A stretch of 64,000 nt of DNA from Zea mays (Eukaryota; Streptophyta; Magnoliopsida; Poales; Poaceae). The stretch covers positions 83,740,207-83,804,206 of the forward strand of contig NC_050098.1 of NCBI RefSeq assembly GCF_902167145.1, in the 5' to 3' direction. This document shows positions 55,440-64,000 of the stretch, piece after piece (the stretch's first letter is position 1; each line of letters opens with the position of its first letter). Both the position numbers and the translations under genes were made by a program. Under the pieces are notes generated by a model, which searched no databases, was not told the origin of the DNA, and was given only the letters and a program-made list of their open reading frames with translations.

Positions 55440-56686
55440 TGAAAGGGAAATGTGCCCTTGGGCCATTTCTAAGTATTTTGGTGATTGAGTGCCAACTCAA
55501 GTGCTTAAATGTGAATTTATGCAATGGATGAACAAAGTGCAAATCTAGAGCAAAGGTATGTTTCTAAGTCTTAGTACATTGGTTTTGTGTACTAATATAT
55601 TTGTCTAAGTGTTAGAAACAGAAAGAAGAAGAGAAGAGAAGACTTGGCTGTGTACAGCCAAGAGGCTGTTTCGGTCTGGGGCACCGGACTGTCCGGTGGT
55701 GCACCGGACAGTGTCCGGTGCGCCAGGCTGCCCCGGCCGAAGACGACGCTCTCGGGAATTTGCCGACGGCGTACGGCTAAAATTCACCGGACTGTCCGGT
55801 GTGCACCGGACTGTCCGGTGAGCCAACGGTCAGCCAGGCCAACGGTCGGCCGCGCAATCTGCGCGGGACACGTGGCCAAGCCAACGGTCGAAAGGGGGCA
55901 CCGGACTGTCCGGTGTGCACCGGACATGTCCGGTGCGCCAACGGCACCCGCATCTGCAACGGTCGACCGCACTGTTTAAGGAAGGAAATCGGGCACCGGA
56001 CAGTGTCCGGTGTGCACCGGACTGTCCGGTGCGCCCGACGACAGAAGGCAAAGATGGCCTTCCAGATTTGTTCTCAACGGCTCCTAGCTGCCTTGGGGCT
56101 ATAAAAGGGACCCCTAGGCGCATGGAGGAGGACACCAAGCATTCCTTGAGCACTCTTGATCACTCACACATCAATCTTGCGCACTTGTTCGACATTCTAG
56201 TGATTTGAGCTCCGTTCTAGTGTGCTAGTCTCTTGAGCTCAAGTCTGGGTCTTGTGTGTGCGTATTCGCTGTGATCTTTGTGTCGTGTGTGAGTTGCTAA
56301 TCCCTCCCTTGCTCCGTGATTCTCGGTGAACATCTTTTGTAAGGGCGAGAGGCTCCAAGTTGTGGAGATTCCTCGCAAACGGGATTGAGAAAAGAAAAGC
56401 AAGAACACCGTGGTATTCAAGTTGATCATTGGATCACTTGAGAGGAGTTGAGTGCAACTCTCGTCCGTTGGGACGCCACAACGTGGAGTAGGCAAGTTTT
56501 TGTACTTGGCCGAACCACGGGATAACCACCGTGTCATCTCTGTGATTGATTTCTAGTGGTTATTGTGTTTTGACTCCTCTCTAGCCACTTGGCCATACTT
56601 GTGCTAACACTTAACAAGTTTTTGTGGCTTAAGTTTTGAAGTTTCACAGGATCACCTATTCACCCCCCCCCCTCTAGGTGCTCTCA
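55440..56686 (+). repeat. 5' LTR of Copia B (1247 bp)
   Basis: It starts TGAAAGGGAAATG and ends GTGCTCTCA. Eight CACCGGAC(n)GTCCGGTG palindromes lie in four pairs (near 55682, 55787, 55900 and 55995) upstream of the TATA box at 56100. Confidence 0.9.
56100..56107 (+). promoter_or_regulatory. TATA box of the Copia B LTR
   Basis: TATAAAAG follows the palindrome cluster by about 65 bases. The 3' LTR copy is at 63765. Confidence 0.7.
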
Positions 56687-56688
56687 AT

Positions 56689-56700
56689 TGGTATCAGAGC
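56689..56700 (+). promoter_or_regulatory. Primer-binding site of Copia B
   Basis: TGGTATCAGAGC, two bases after the LTR, as in Copia A: initiator-methionine tRNA priming. Confidence 0.85.
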
Positions 56701-56736
56701 CGTTCTCTTCAAGAAAGGGACTAACCGCCCGAAGAG

Positions 56737-59096
56737 ATGGATCCTAAGGGGAAGGGAATCGTGATCAATGACAAGGAGAAGGAATCCTTCGTCAACGAGC
56801 CCAAAGAAGACAAGCCTACCGACTCCGGCTCGGGCCATAGACGGAGGGAAGGGAAGAAGAAGAAGACAAGGCGCATCAAGGAGATCGTCTACTACGACGA
56901 CAGCGACGAATCTTCCTCTTCCCAAAAGGACGACGACCACAACGACTACGAGCAAAGGAAACCGGTTAATTCTAACTTTTCCTTTGACTACTCTCGTATT
57001 CCGCAAAGTTCAAATTCACATTTGCTTTCCATTCCACTCGGCAAGCCCCCACACTTTGATGGGGAGGACTACGGATTTTGGAGCCACAAAATGCGTAGTC
57101 ACCTATTTTCTCTCCATCCTAGTATATGGGAGATTGTAGATAGTGGAATGCACTTTAATAGTTCGGATAGTCCTATATTCATTAATGAGCAAATCCATAA
57201 GAATGCACAAGCTACTACTGTTCTTCTAGCTTCATTGTGCAGGGATGAATATAACAAAGTGAGTGGCTTGGATAACGCCAAGCAAATCTGGGATACCCTC
57301 AAGATCTCTCATGAGGGAAATGACGCTACCTTGCTCACCAAAATGGAGTTGGTGGAGGGCGAGCTTGGACGGTTCGCGATGATAAGGGCGAGGAGCCAAC
57401 TCAAACATACAACCGGCTCAAGACCCTTATCAACAAAATAAGGAGCTACGGAAGCACGCGATGGACGGACCACGACGTCGTCCGACTAATGCTAAGGTCC
57501 TTTACCGTTCTTGATCCTCATTTGGTGAATAATATTCGTGAGAATCCCAGGTACACCAAAATGTCGCTCGAAGAAGTCTTAGGAAAATTCGTCAGCGGTC
57601 GAATGATGATCAAGGAGGCAAGGTACGTGGACGACGCCTTGAATGGACCGATCAACGAACCACAACCTTTTGCTCTCAAAGCAACAAGAAGTAAGGAGGC
57701 GCTACCTAGCAAGGTGGCACAAATTGAGGCGGTCGGACTTAATGATGAAGAGATGGCTCTCATCATCAAACGCTTCAAGACGGTGCTGAAGGGTCACAAG
57801 GGGCAGCCAAGCAAGACCAAGACGAAGGGGAAGCGCTCATGCTTCAAGTGCGGTAAGATTGGTCATTTTATTGCTAACTGCCCCGATAATGATAGTGACC
57901 AGGAAAAGGGAAACAAGAGGGAAAAGAAGAAGCATTACAAGAAGGCAAAGGGCGAGGCGCATCTAGGCAAGGAGTGGGACTCGGATTGCTCCTCTTCCGA
58001 CTCCGACAATGAAGGACTCGCCGCCACCGCCTTCAACAAATCAACCCTCTTCCCCAACGAGCGTCACACATGCCTTATGGCAAGGGAGAAGAAGGTATGT
58101 ACTCGCAACTCTACCTATGCTTCTTCAAGTGAGGACGAATCTAGTGATGAGGATGAAGTAGATTATTCATGTTTGTTCAAGGGCTTAGATAGATCTAAGA
58201 TAGACAAAATTAATGAATTAATTGATGCCTTGAATGAAAAGAATATACTTTTAGAAAAGCAAGAGGATCTGTTATATGAAGAACATGATAAGTTTGTAGA
58301 GGCTCAAAAATCCCTTGTATTAGAAATTAAGAGAAATGAAATGCTTGCTTGTGAAGTGTCAACATGCCATGATTCTATTTCTAACTTAAAGAGCATAAAC
58401 GATGATTTAAATACTAAACTAGTAGAAGCAAATAAATCCAACTCTTGTGTTGAATATGTTGAAATTTGCACTAGGTGTAAGGATATTGATATTAATGCTT
58501 GTAGCGAACACTTAGTTTCTATTTCAAAATTGAATGATGAATTAGCTAGTCTTAATGCTCAACTTAAGACTAGCAAGAGTAATTTTGATAAACTAAAATT
58601 TGCTAGGGATGCCTACACGGTTGGTAGACACCCCTCAATTAAGGTTGGGCTTGGCTTCAAGAGAGAAGTCAAGAACTTGACAAGCCATAAGGCTCCTATC
58701 TCCGCCAAGGAGAAAGGGAAGGCTCCTATGGCTAGTAGCACTAAAAAGAACCATGCTTTTTTGTATCATGATAGAAGTGCTTATAGGGGTTATAATGCTT
58801 ATGATGATTTTGATGCTCATAGTTCTTCCTTTATGCATGGTAGAAATATGTCTAGGAAAAATGCTATGCCTAGAAAGAATGTTATTCATGCTCCTAAGAA
58901 AGTAGTGAATGAACCTTCTACAATTTATTGTGCTTTAAATGCTTCCTTTGTTATTTGTAGAAAGGATAAGAAAATTGTTGCTAGGAAGTTAGGGGCAAAA
59001 TGCAAGGGAGACAAAACTTGCATTTGGGTCCCTAAGGATATTTGCACTAACCTTGTAGGACCCAACATGAGTTGGGTACCTAAGTCCCAAGCCTAA
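56737..59096 (+). pseudogene. Gag of Copia B, one frameshift
   Basis: ATG 56737 starts MDPKGKGIVINDKEKESFVN, 37 bases after the PBS. The capsid-like region (GKPPHFDGEDYGFWSHKMRS, DNAKQIWDTLKISHEGNDAT) is followed by a one-base shift near 57385-57390. Reading resumes in the next frame (IRENPRYTKMSLEEVLGKFV). A CCHC knuckle (CFKCGKIGHFIANC) lies near 57840 and a long coiled-coil extension near 58190-58600, as in other SIRE-lineage Gags. It ends VPKSQA at the TAA 59094-59096. Apart from the shift the frame is intact. Confidence 0.85.
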
Positions 59097-59109
59097 ATTT
59101 GCCTTGCAG

Positions 59110-62100
59110 GTTTATGCATCCGGGGGTTCAAGCTGGATTATCGACAGCGGATGCACAAACCATATGACGGGGGAGAAGAAGATGTTCACCTCCTACGTCA
59201 AGAATAAGGATTCCCAAGATTCAATCATATTCGGTGATGGGAATCAAGGCAAGGTAAAAGGGTTAGGAAAAATTGCAATCTCTAATGAGCACTCAATTTC
59301 TAATGTGTTTTTAGTTGAGTCTTTGGGATATAATTTATTATCTGTAAGTCAATTATGCAATATGGGATATAATTGTCTTTTTACAAATGTAGATGTGTCT
59401 GTCTTTAGAAGAAGTGATGGTTCACTAGCTTTTAAGGGTGTATTAGACGGCAAACTTTATTTAGTTGATTTTGCAAAAGAAGAGGCCGGTCTAGATGCAT
59501 GCTTAATAGCTAAGACTAGCATGGGCTGGCTGTGGCATCGCCGCTTAGCACATGTAGGGATGAAGAACCTTCACAAGCTTCTAAAGGGAGAACATGTGAT
59601 AGGTTTGACTAACGTGCATTTCGAAAAAGATAGACCTTGTGCAGCTTGTCAAGCAGGTAAAAAAGTGGGAGGAGCGCATCACAGCAAGAATGTGATGACC
59701 ACTTCAAGACCCCTGGAGTTGCTGCATATGGATCTCTTCGGACCCGTCGCCTATCTGAGCATAGGAGGGAGTAAGTATGGTCTAGTTATTGTTGATGACT
59801 TTTCCCGCTTCACTTGGGTGTTCTTTTTGCAGGATAAGTCTGAAACCCAAGGGACCCTCAAGCGCTTCCTCAGGAGAGCTCAAAATGAGTTTGAGCTCAA
59901 GGTGAAGAAGATAAGGAGCGACAACGGGTCCGAGTTCAAGAACCTTCAAGTGGAGGAGTTCCTTGAAGAGGAAGGGATCAAGCACGAGTTCTCCGCTCCC
60001 TACACACCACAGCAAAATGGTGTGGTAGAGAGGAAGAACAGGACGCTCATCGACATGGCGAGGACGATGCTAGGAGAGTTCAAGACCCCCGAGTACTTTT
60101 GGACGGAAGCCGTAAACACGGCTTGCCACGCCATCAACAGGGTCTACCTTCATCGCCTCCTCAAGAAGACGTCGTATGAGCTACTAACCGGTAACAAACC
60201 CAATGTATCCTACTTTCGTGTATTTGGGAGCAAGTGCTACATTCTAGTGAAGAAGGGTAGAAATTCTAAAATTGCTCCCAAAGCTGTAGAAGGGTTTTTG
60301 TTAGGTTATGACTCAAATACAAAGGCGTATAGAGTCTTCAACAAATCATCAGGTTTGGTTGAAGTCTCTAGCGACGTTGTATTTGATGAGACTAATGGCT
60401 CTCCAAGAGAGCAAGTTGTTGATTGTGATGATGTAGATGAAGAAGATGTTCCAACGGCCGCGATACGAACCATGGCGATTGGAGACGTTCGGCCACAGGA
60501 ACAAGATGAACGAGATCAACCTTCTTCCTCAACTATGGTGCATCCCCCAACTCAAGACATTGAACAGGTTCATCAACAGGAGGCGTGTGATCAAGGGGGA
60601 GCACAAGATGATCATGTGATGGAGGAAGAAGCGCAACCGGCACCTCCAACCCAAGTTCGAGTGGTGATTCAAAGGGATCATCCCGTCGACCAAATTCTGG
60701 GTGACATTAGCAAGGGAGTAACTACTCGGTCTCGATTAGTTAATTTTTGTGAACATTACTCCTTTGTCTCTTCTATTGAGCCTTTCAGAGTAGAAGAGGC
60801 CTTGCTAGATCCGGACTGGGTGTTGGCCATGCAAGAGGAGCTCAATAACTTCAAGAGGAATGAAGTTTGGACGCTGGTGCCTCGTCCTAAGCAAAATATT
60901 GTGGGAACCAAGTGGGTGTTCCGCAACAAACAAGACGAGCACGGAGTGGTGACGAGGAACAAGGCTCGACTTGTGGCAAAAGGTTATGCCCAAGTCGCAG
61001 GTTTGGACTTTGAGGAGACTTTTGCTCCTGTGGCTAGGCTAGAGTCCATTCGTATCTTGCTAGCATATGCCGCTCACCATTCTTTCAGGTTGTACCAAAT
61101 GGATGTGAAGAGCGCTTTCCTCAACGGGCCAATCAAGGAGGAGGTGTACGTGGAGCAACCCCCTGGCTTCGAGGATGAACGGTACCCCGACCATGTGTGT
61201 AAGCTCTCTAAGGCGCTCTATGGACTTAAGCAAGCCCCAAGAGCATGGTATGAATGCCTTAGAGACTTTCTAATTGTTAATGCTTCCAAGGTTGGGAAAG
61301 CCGATCCAACTCTTTTCACAAAGACATGTGATGGTGATTTGTTTGTGTGCCAAATTTATGTCGATGACATAATATTTGGTTCTACTAACCAAAAGTCTTG
61401 TGAAGAGTTTAGCAGGGTGATAACGCAGAAATTCGAGATGTCGATGATGGGCGAGTTGAACTACTTCCTTGGGTTCCAAGTGGAGCAACTCAAAGACGGC
61501 ACTTTCATCTCCCAAACGAAGTACACGCAAGACTTGCTAAAGAGGTTTGGGATGAAGGACGCCAAGCCCGCAAAGACGCCGATGGGAACCGACGGACACA
61601 CAGACCTCAACAAAGGAGGTAAGTCCATTGATCAAAAAGCATACCGGTCAATGATAGGGTCTTTACTTTATTTATGTGCTAGTAGACCGGACATTATGCT
61701 TAGCGTATGCATGTGTGCTAGATTTCAATCCGATCCTAAGGAATGTCACTTAGTGGCGGTGAAGCGAATTCTTAGATATTTAGTTGCTACGCCTTGCTTC
61801 GGACTCTGGTATCCAAAAGGGTCTACCTTTGACTTGGTTGGATACTCAGACTCCGACTATGCTGGATGTAAGGTCGATAGGAAGAGTACATCAGGGACGT
61901 GCCAATTCTTAGGAAGGTCCCTGGTGTCATGGAACTCTAAGAAACAAACCTCCGTTGCCCTATCCACCGCTGAGGCCGAGTACGTTGCCGCAGGTCAGTG
62001 TTGCGCGCAACTACTTTGGATGAGGCAAACCCTCCGGGACTTTGGCTACAATCTGAGCAAAGTCCCACTCCTATGTGATAATGAGAGTGCTATCCGCATG

Positions 62101-62310
62101 GCAGAAAATCCTGTTGAACACAGCCGCACAAAGCACATAGACATCCGGCATCACTTTTTGAGAGACCACCAGCAAAAGGGAGATATCGAAGTGTTTCATG
62201 TTAGCACCGAGAACCAGCTAGCCGATATCTTCACTAAGCCTCTAGATGAGAAGACCTTTTGCAGGTTGCGTAGTGAGCTAAATGTCTTAGATTCGCGGAA
62301 CTTGGATTGA
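59110..62310 (+). CDS. Pol of Copia B, intact (protease, integrase, RT, RNase H)
   Basis: The frame is open from 59071 to the TGA ending at 62310. It lacks an ATG at its start, so it must be reached by splicing or recoding. Residues numbered from 59104: protease [10 protein letters not shown] (Asp14); integrase zinc region around 140-185 ([10 protein letters not shown]...CAACQAGK); catalytic acids near 208, 272 and 308, the last two separated by 35 residues; RT with [20 protein letters not shown] and YVDDIIFGS near 752; RNase H with [20 protein letters not shown] near 952 and [20 protein letters not shown]. All catalytic residues I can identify are present. Confidence 0.9.
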   Translation, partial: VYASGGSSWIIDSGCTNHMTGEKKMFTSYVKNKDSQDSIIFGDGNQGKVKGLGKIAISNEHSISNVFLVESLGYNLLSVSQLCNMGYNCLFTNVDVSVFRRSDGSLAFKGVLDGKLYLVDFAKEEAGLDACLIAKTSMGWLWHRRLAHVGMKNLHKLLKGEHVIGLTNVHFEKDRPCAACQAGKKVGGAHHSKNVMTTSRPLELLHMDLFGPVAYLSIGGSKYGLVIVDDFSRFTWVFFLQDKSETQGTLKRFLRRAQNEFELKVKKIRSDNGSEFKNLQVEEFLEEEGIKHEFSAPYTPQQNGVVERKNRTLIDMARTMLGEFKTPEYFWTEAVNTACHAINRVYLHRLLKKTSYELLTGNKPNVSYFRVFGSKCYILVKKGRNSKIAPKAVEGFLLGYDSNTKAYRVFNKSSGLVEVSSDVVFDETNGSPREQVVDCDDVDEEDVPTAAIRTMAIGDVRPQEQDERDQPSSSTMVHPPTQDIEQVHQQEACDQGGAQDDHVMEEEAQPAPPTQVRVVIQRDHPVDQILGDISKGVTTRSRLVNFCEHYSFVSSIEPFRVEEALLDPDWVLAMQEELNNFKRNEVWTLVPRPKQNIVGTKWVFRNKQDEHGVVTRNKARLVAKGYAQVAGLDFEETFAPVARLESIRILLAYAAHHSFRLYQMDVKSAFLNGPIKEEVYVEQPPGFEDERYPDHVCKLSKALYGLKQAPRAWYECLRDFLIVNASKVGKADPTLFTKTCDGDLFVCQIYVDDIIFGSTNQKSCEEFSRVITQKFEMSMMGELNYFLGFQVEQLKDGTFISQTKYTQDLLKRFGMKDAKPAKTPMGTDGHTDLNKGGKSIDQKAYRSMIGSLLYLCASRPDIMLSVCMCARFQSDPKECHLVAVKRILRYLVATPCFGLWYPKGSTFDLVGYSDSDYAGCKVDRKSTSGTCQFLGRSLVSWNSKKQTSVALSTAEAEYVAAGQCCAQLLWMRQTLRDFGYNLSKVPLLCDNESAIRMAENPVEHSRTKHIDIRHHFLRDHQQKGDIEVFHVSTENQLADIFTKPLDEKTFCRLRSELNVLDSRNLD

Positions 62311-63104
62311 ATTGTAGCATACATGTGTTTATGCATTTGATCAGGTTCATTCTGCATTTTGTTGCTTATTGTGGTGCTCAAGTTGTACAAACACTCCCTG
62401 GACCTCACAAGTCCGTTGCAAAGTGATGCACATGTTTAGGGGGAGATGTGTTACAACTTGACCCTTTGAGACTAACCATTTGCTTGAGTTTGATTGATTT
62501 AGTCTCGAAGGTGGATTGAAAGGGGAAAGGTGAACTTGGTCCATGCAAGACTTCCACTGCACTCCGATGAGAGGGTAACTTATTCCAAGTTCATCTCTAC
62601 GATCTTATTGCCTTTGTACTCTTAATTGAAGATTTTGGTGAGGCAATGGGGTTAAAGGGCCACAATTGATCCCGTTTTGGTGCTTGATGCCAAAGGGGGA
62701 GAAAATAAAGGCCAAAGCAATAAATGGATCAGCTACCACTTGAGAGATTTTGAAAATAGTAGAATAGAGTTTTTGTTCTGTTAAACTCTTTTATTGTCTC
62801 TTATTGTCTCTCTTGTCAAAAGTGGCTTCTTGTGGGGAGAAGTGTTGATTATGGGAAATAGGGGGAGTTTTTGAAATCTTTGATCAATCACTTTTGGAAT
62901 GACTCTCTTTATGCTTCAACATGTGTGTTTGACTTAAAGATAGAGATTTGAGTTTGATTTCAAAAACAAACCAAGTGGTGGCAAAGGATGATCCATATAT
63001 GCCAAAAATGAATCAAAATAAATTTAAGTGTCATTTGAAGTGATTTTGCACTTGTTCTAGTTGCTTTATGTTGTGTTGGCATAAATCACCAAAAAGGGGG
63101 AGAT
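62311..63104 (+). other. Copia B 3' noncoding region with PPT and PPT-like tracts
   Basis: No gene is seen. The PPT is AAAAAGGGGGAGAT at 63091-63104. Three similar tracts precede it: TTTAGGGGGAGATG (62435), AAAGGGGGAGAAAA (62692) and AAATAGGGGGAGTT (62857). Two of them have counterparts in Copia A. Confidence 0.7.
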
Positions 63105-64000
63105 TGAAAGGGAAATGTGCCCTTGGGCCATTTCTAAGTATTTTGGTGATTGAGTGCCAACTCAAGTGCTTAAATGTGAATTTATGCAATGGATGAACAA
63201 AGTGCAAATCTAGAGCAAAGGTATGTTTCTAAGTCTTAGTACATTGGTTTTGTGTACTAATATATTTGTCTAAGTGTTAGAAACAGAAAGAAGAAGAGAA
63301 GAGAAGACTTGGCTGTGTACAACCAAGAGGCTGTTTCGGTCTGGGGCACCGGACTGTCCGGTGGTGCACCGGACAGTGTCCGGTGCGCCAGGCTGCCCCG
63401 GCCGAAGACGACGCTCTCGGGAATTTGCCGACGGCGTACGGCTAAAATTCACCGGACTGTCCGGTGTGCACCGGACTGTCCGGTGAGCCAACGGTCAGCC
63501 AGGCCAACGGTCGGCCGCGCAATCTGCGCGGGACACGTGGCCAAGCCAACGGTCGGAAGGGGGCACCGGACTGTCCGGTGTGCACCGGACATGTCCGGTG
63601 CGCCAACGGCACCCGCATCTGCAACGGTCGACCGCACTGTTTAAGGAAGGAAATCGGGCACCGGACAGTGTCCGGTGTGCACCGGACTGTCCGGTGCGCC
63701 CGACGACAGAAGGCAAAGATGGCCTTCCAGATTTGTTCTCAACGGCTCCTAGCTGCCTTGGGGCTATAAAAGGGACCCCTAGGCGCATGGAGGAGGACAC
63801 CAAGCATTCCTTGAGCACTCTTGATCACTCACACATCAATCTTGCGCACTTGTTCGACATTCTAGTGATTTGAGCTCCGTTCTAGTGTGCTAGTCTCTTG
63901 AGCTCAAGTCTGGGTCTTGTGTGTGCGTATTCGCTGTGATCTTTGTGTCGTGTGTGAGTTGCTAATCCCTCCCTTGCTCCGTGATTCTCGGTGAACATCT
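63105..64000 (+). repeat. 3' LTR of Copia B (first 896 bp)
   Basis: It matches 55440-56335 with two G/A differences. TATA box at 63765-63772. The remaining 350 bp or so lie beyond the window. Confidence 0.9.

Larger units (their letters stand above)
55440..64000 (+). mobile_element. Copia element B, Opie/Ji group (SIRE/Maximus lineage), nearly intact; 3' LTR runs off the window
   Basis: 5' LTR 55440-56686, PBS 56689-56700, gag 56737-59096, pol 59110-62310, PPT 63091-63104 and 3' LTR from 63105. The left flank ATAAC (55435-55439) is the presumed duplication. The visible 896 bp of the 3' LTR differ from the 5' LTR at two positions only (both G/A). Gag has one frameshift. Pol is open throughout. 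Confidence 0.9.

Noticed and set aside
55609..56104. Repeated HRTVRCAPDSP-type proteins in the Copia LTRs
   Set aside because: They are translations of the palindromic CACCGGAC/GTCCGGTG repeats in all frames.

Overview
The window is a stack of nested transposable elements typical of a large grass genome, most likely maize or a close relative. No host gene, tRNA or rRNA was recognised. Family names (Huck-like, Grande-like, cinful-zeon-like, Opie/Ji group) are given from memory of LTR starts, lengths and protein motifs. They should be read as lineage labels, not database matches.

Layout. (1) 1-1475 is the 3' end of a cinful-zeon-like Ty3/gypsy element in + orientation. It carries an antisense gene start, a polypurine tract (PPT) and a 3' LTR (815-1475), and it sits inside the 5' LTR of the next element. 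(2) 1476-29318 is a Grande-like Ty3/gypsy element (+). It has a remnant 5' LTR, one long gag-pol frame broken only by stop codons, an 89-bp tandem array, two antisense genes and a 3' LTR (28690-29318). (3) A complete Huck-like element (6484-20445, -) interrupts that pol gene, with target-site duplication GCATC on both sides. (4) 29319-39362 is a decayed CACTA (En/Spm) transposon on the - strand. The Grande-like element interrupts one of its exons. A 4.35-kb solo LTR (29864-34217, duplication CTATA) sits in one of its introns. LTR-type sequence (about 35.3-39.18 kb) fills the stretch before its terminus. (5) 39363-40815 is an old remnant of a Tat-type antisense protein gene. (6) 40816 to 55439 is a second cinful-zeon-like element that has gag and an antisense gene but no visible pol. 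It is split by Copia element A (42705-51775, -, duplication CCTAT). (7) Copia element B (55440 to beyond 64000, +) interrupts its antisense gene. B has an intact 1068-residue pol frame, and its two LTRs differ at only 2 of 896 comparable positions, so it is the youngest insertion visible.

Relative history from nesting: old remnant, then CACTA, then Grande-like and solo LTR, then Huck-like and the first cinful-like element. On the right: remnant, then the second cinful-like element, then Copia A and Copia B.

Recurring structure beyond the standard parts: (a) antisense genes with their own TATA boxes and short GT-AG introns lie between gag/pol and the 3' LTR in the Tat-type elements. (b) Stem-loops directly abut the PPT, and upstream duplicates of this stem-loop/G-tract module occur in two families. 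(c) The tandem array repeats a perfect 9-bp stem closed by a GCAA loop about ten times. (d) In both Copia elements the gag stop is followed within a few bases by a 3' splice-site-like YAG just before the pol frame.
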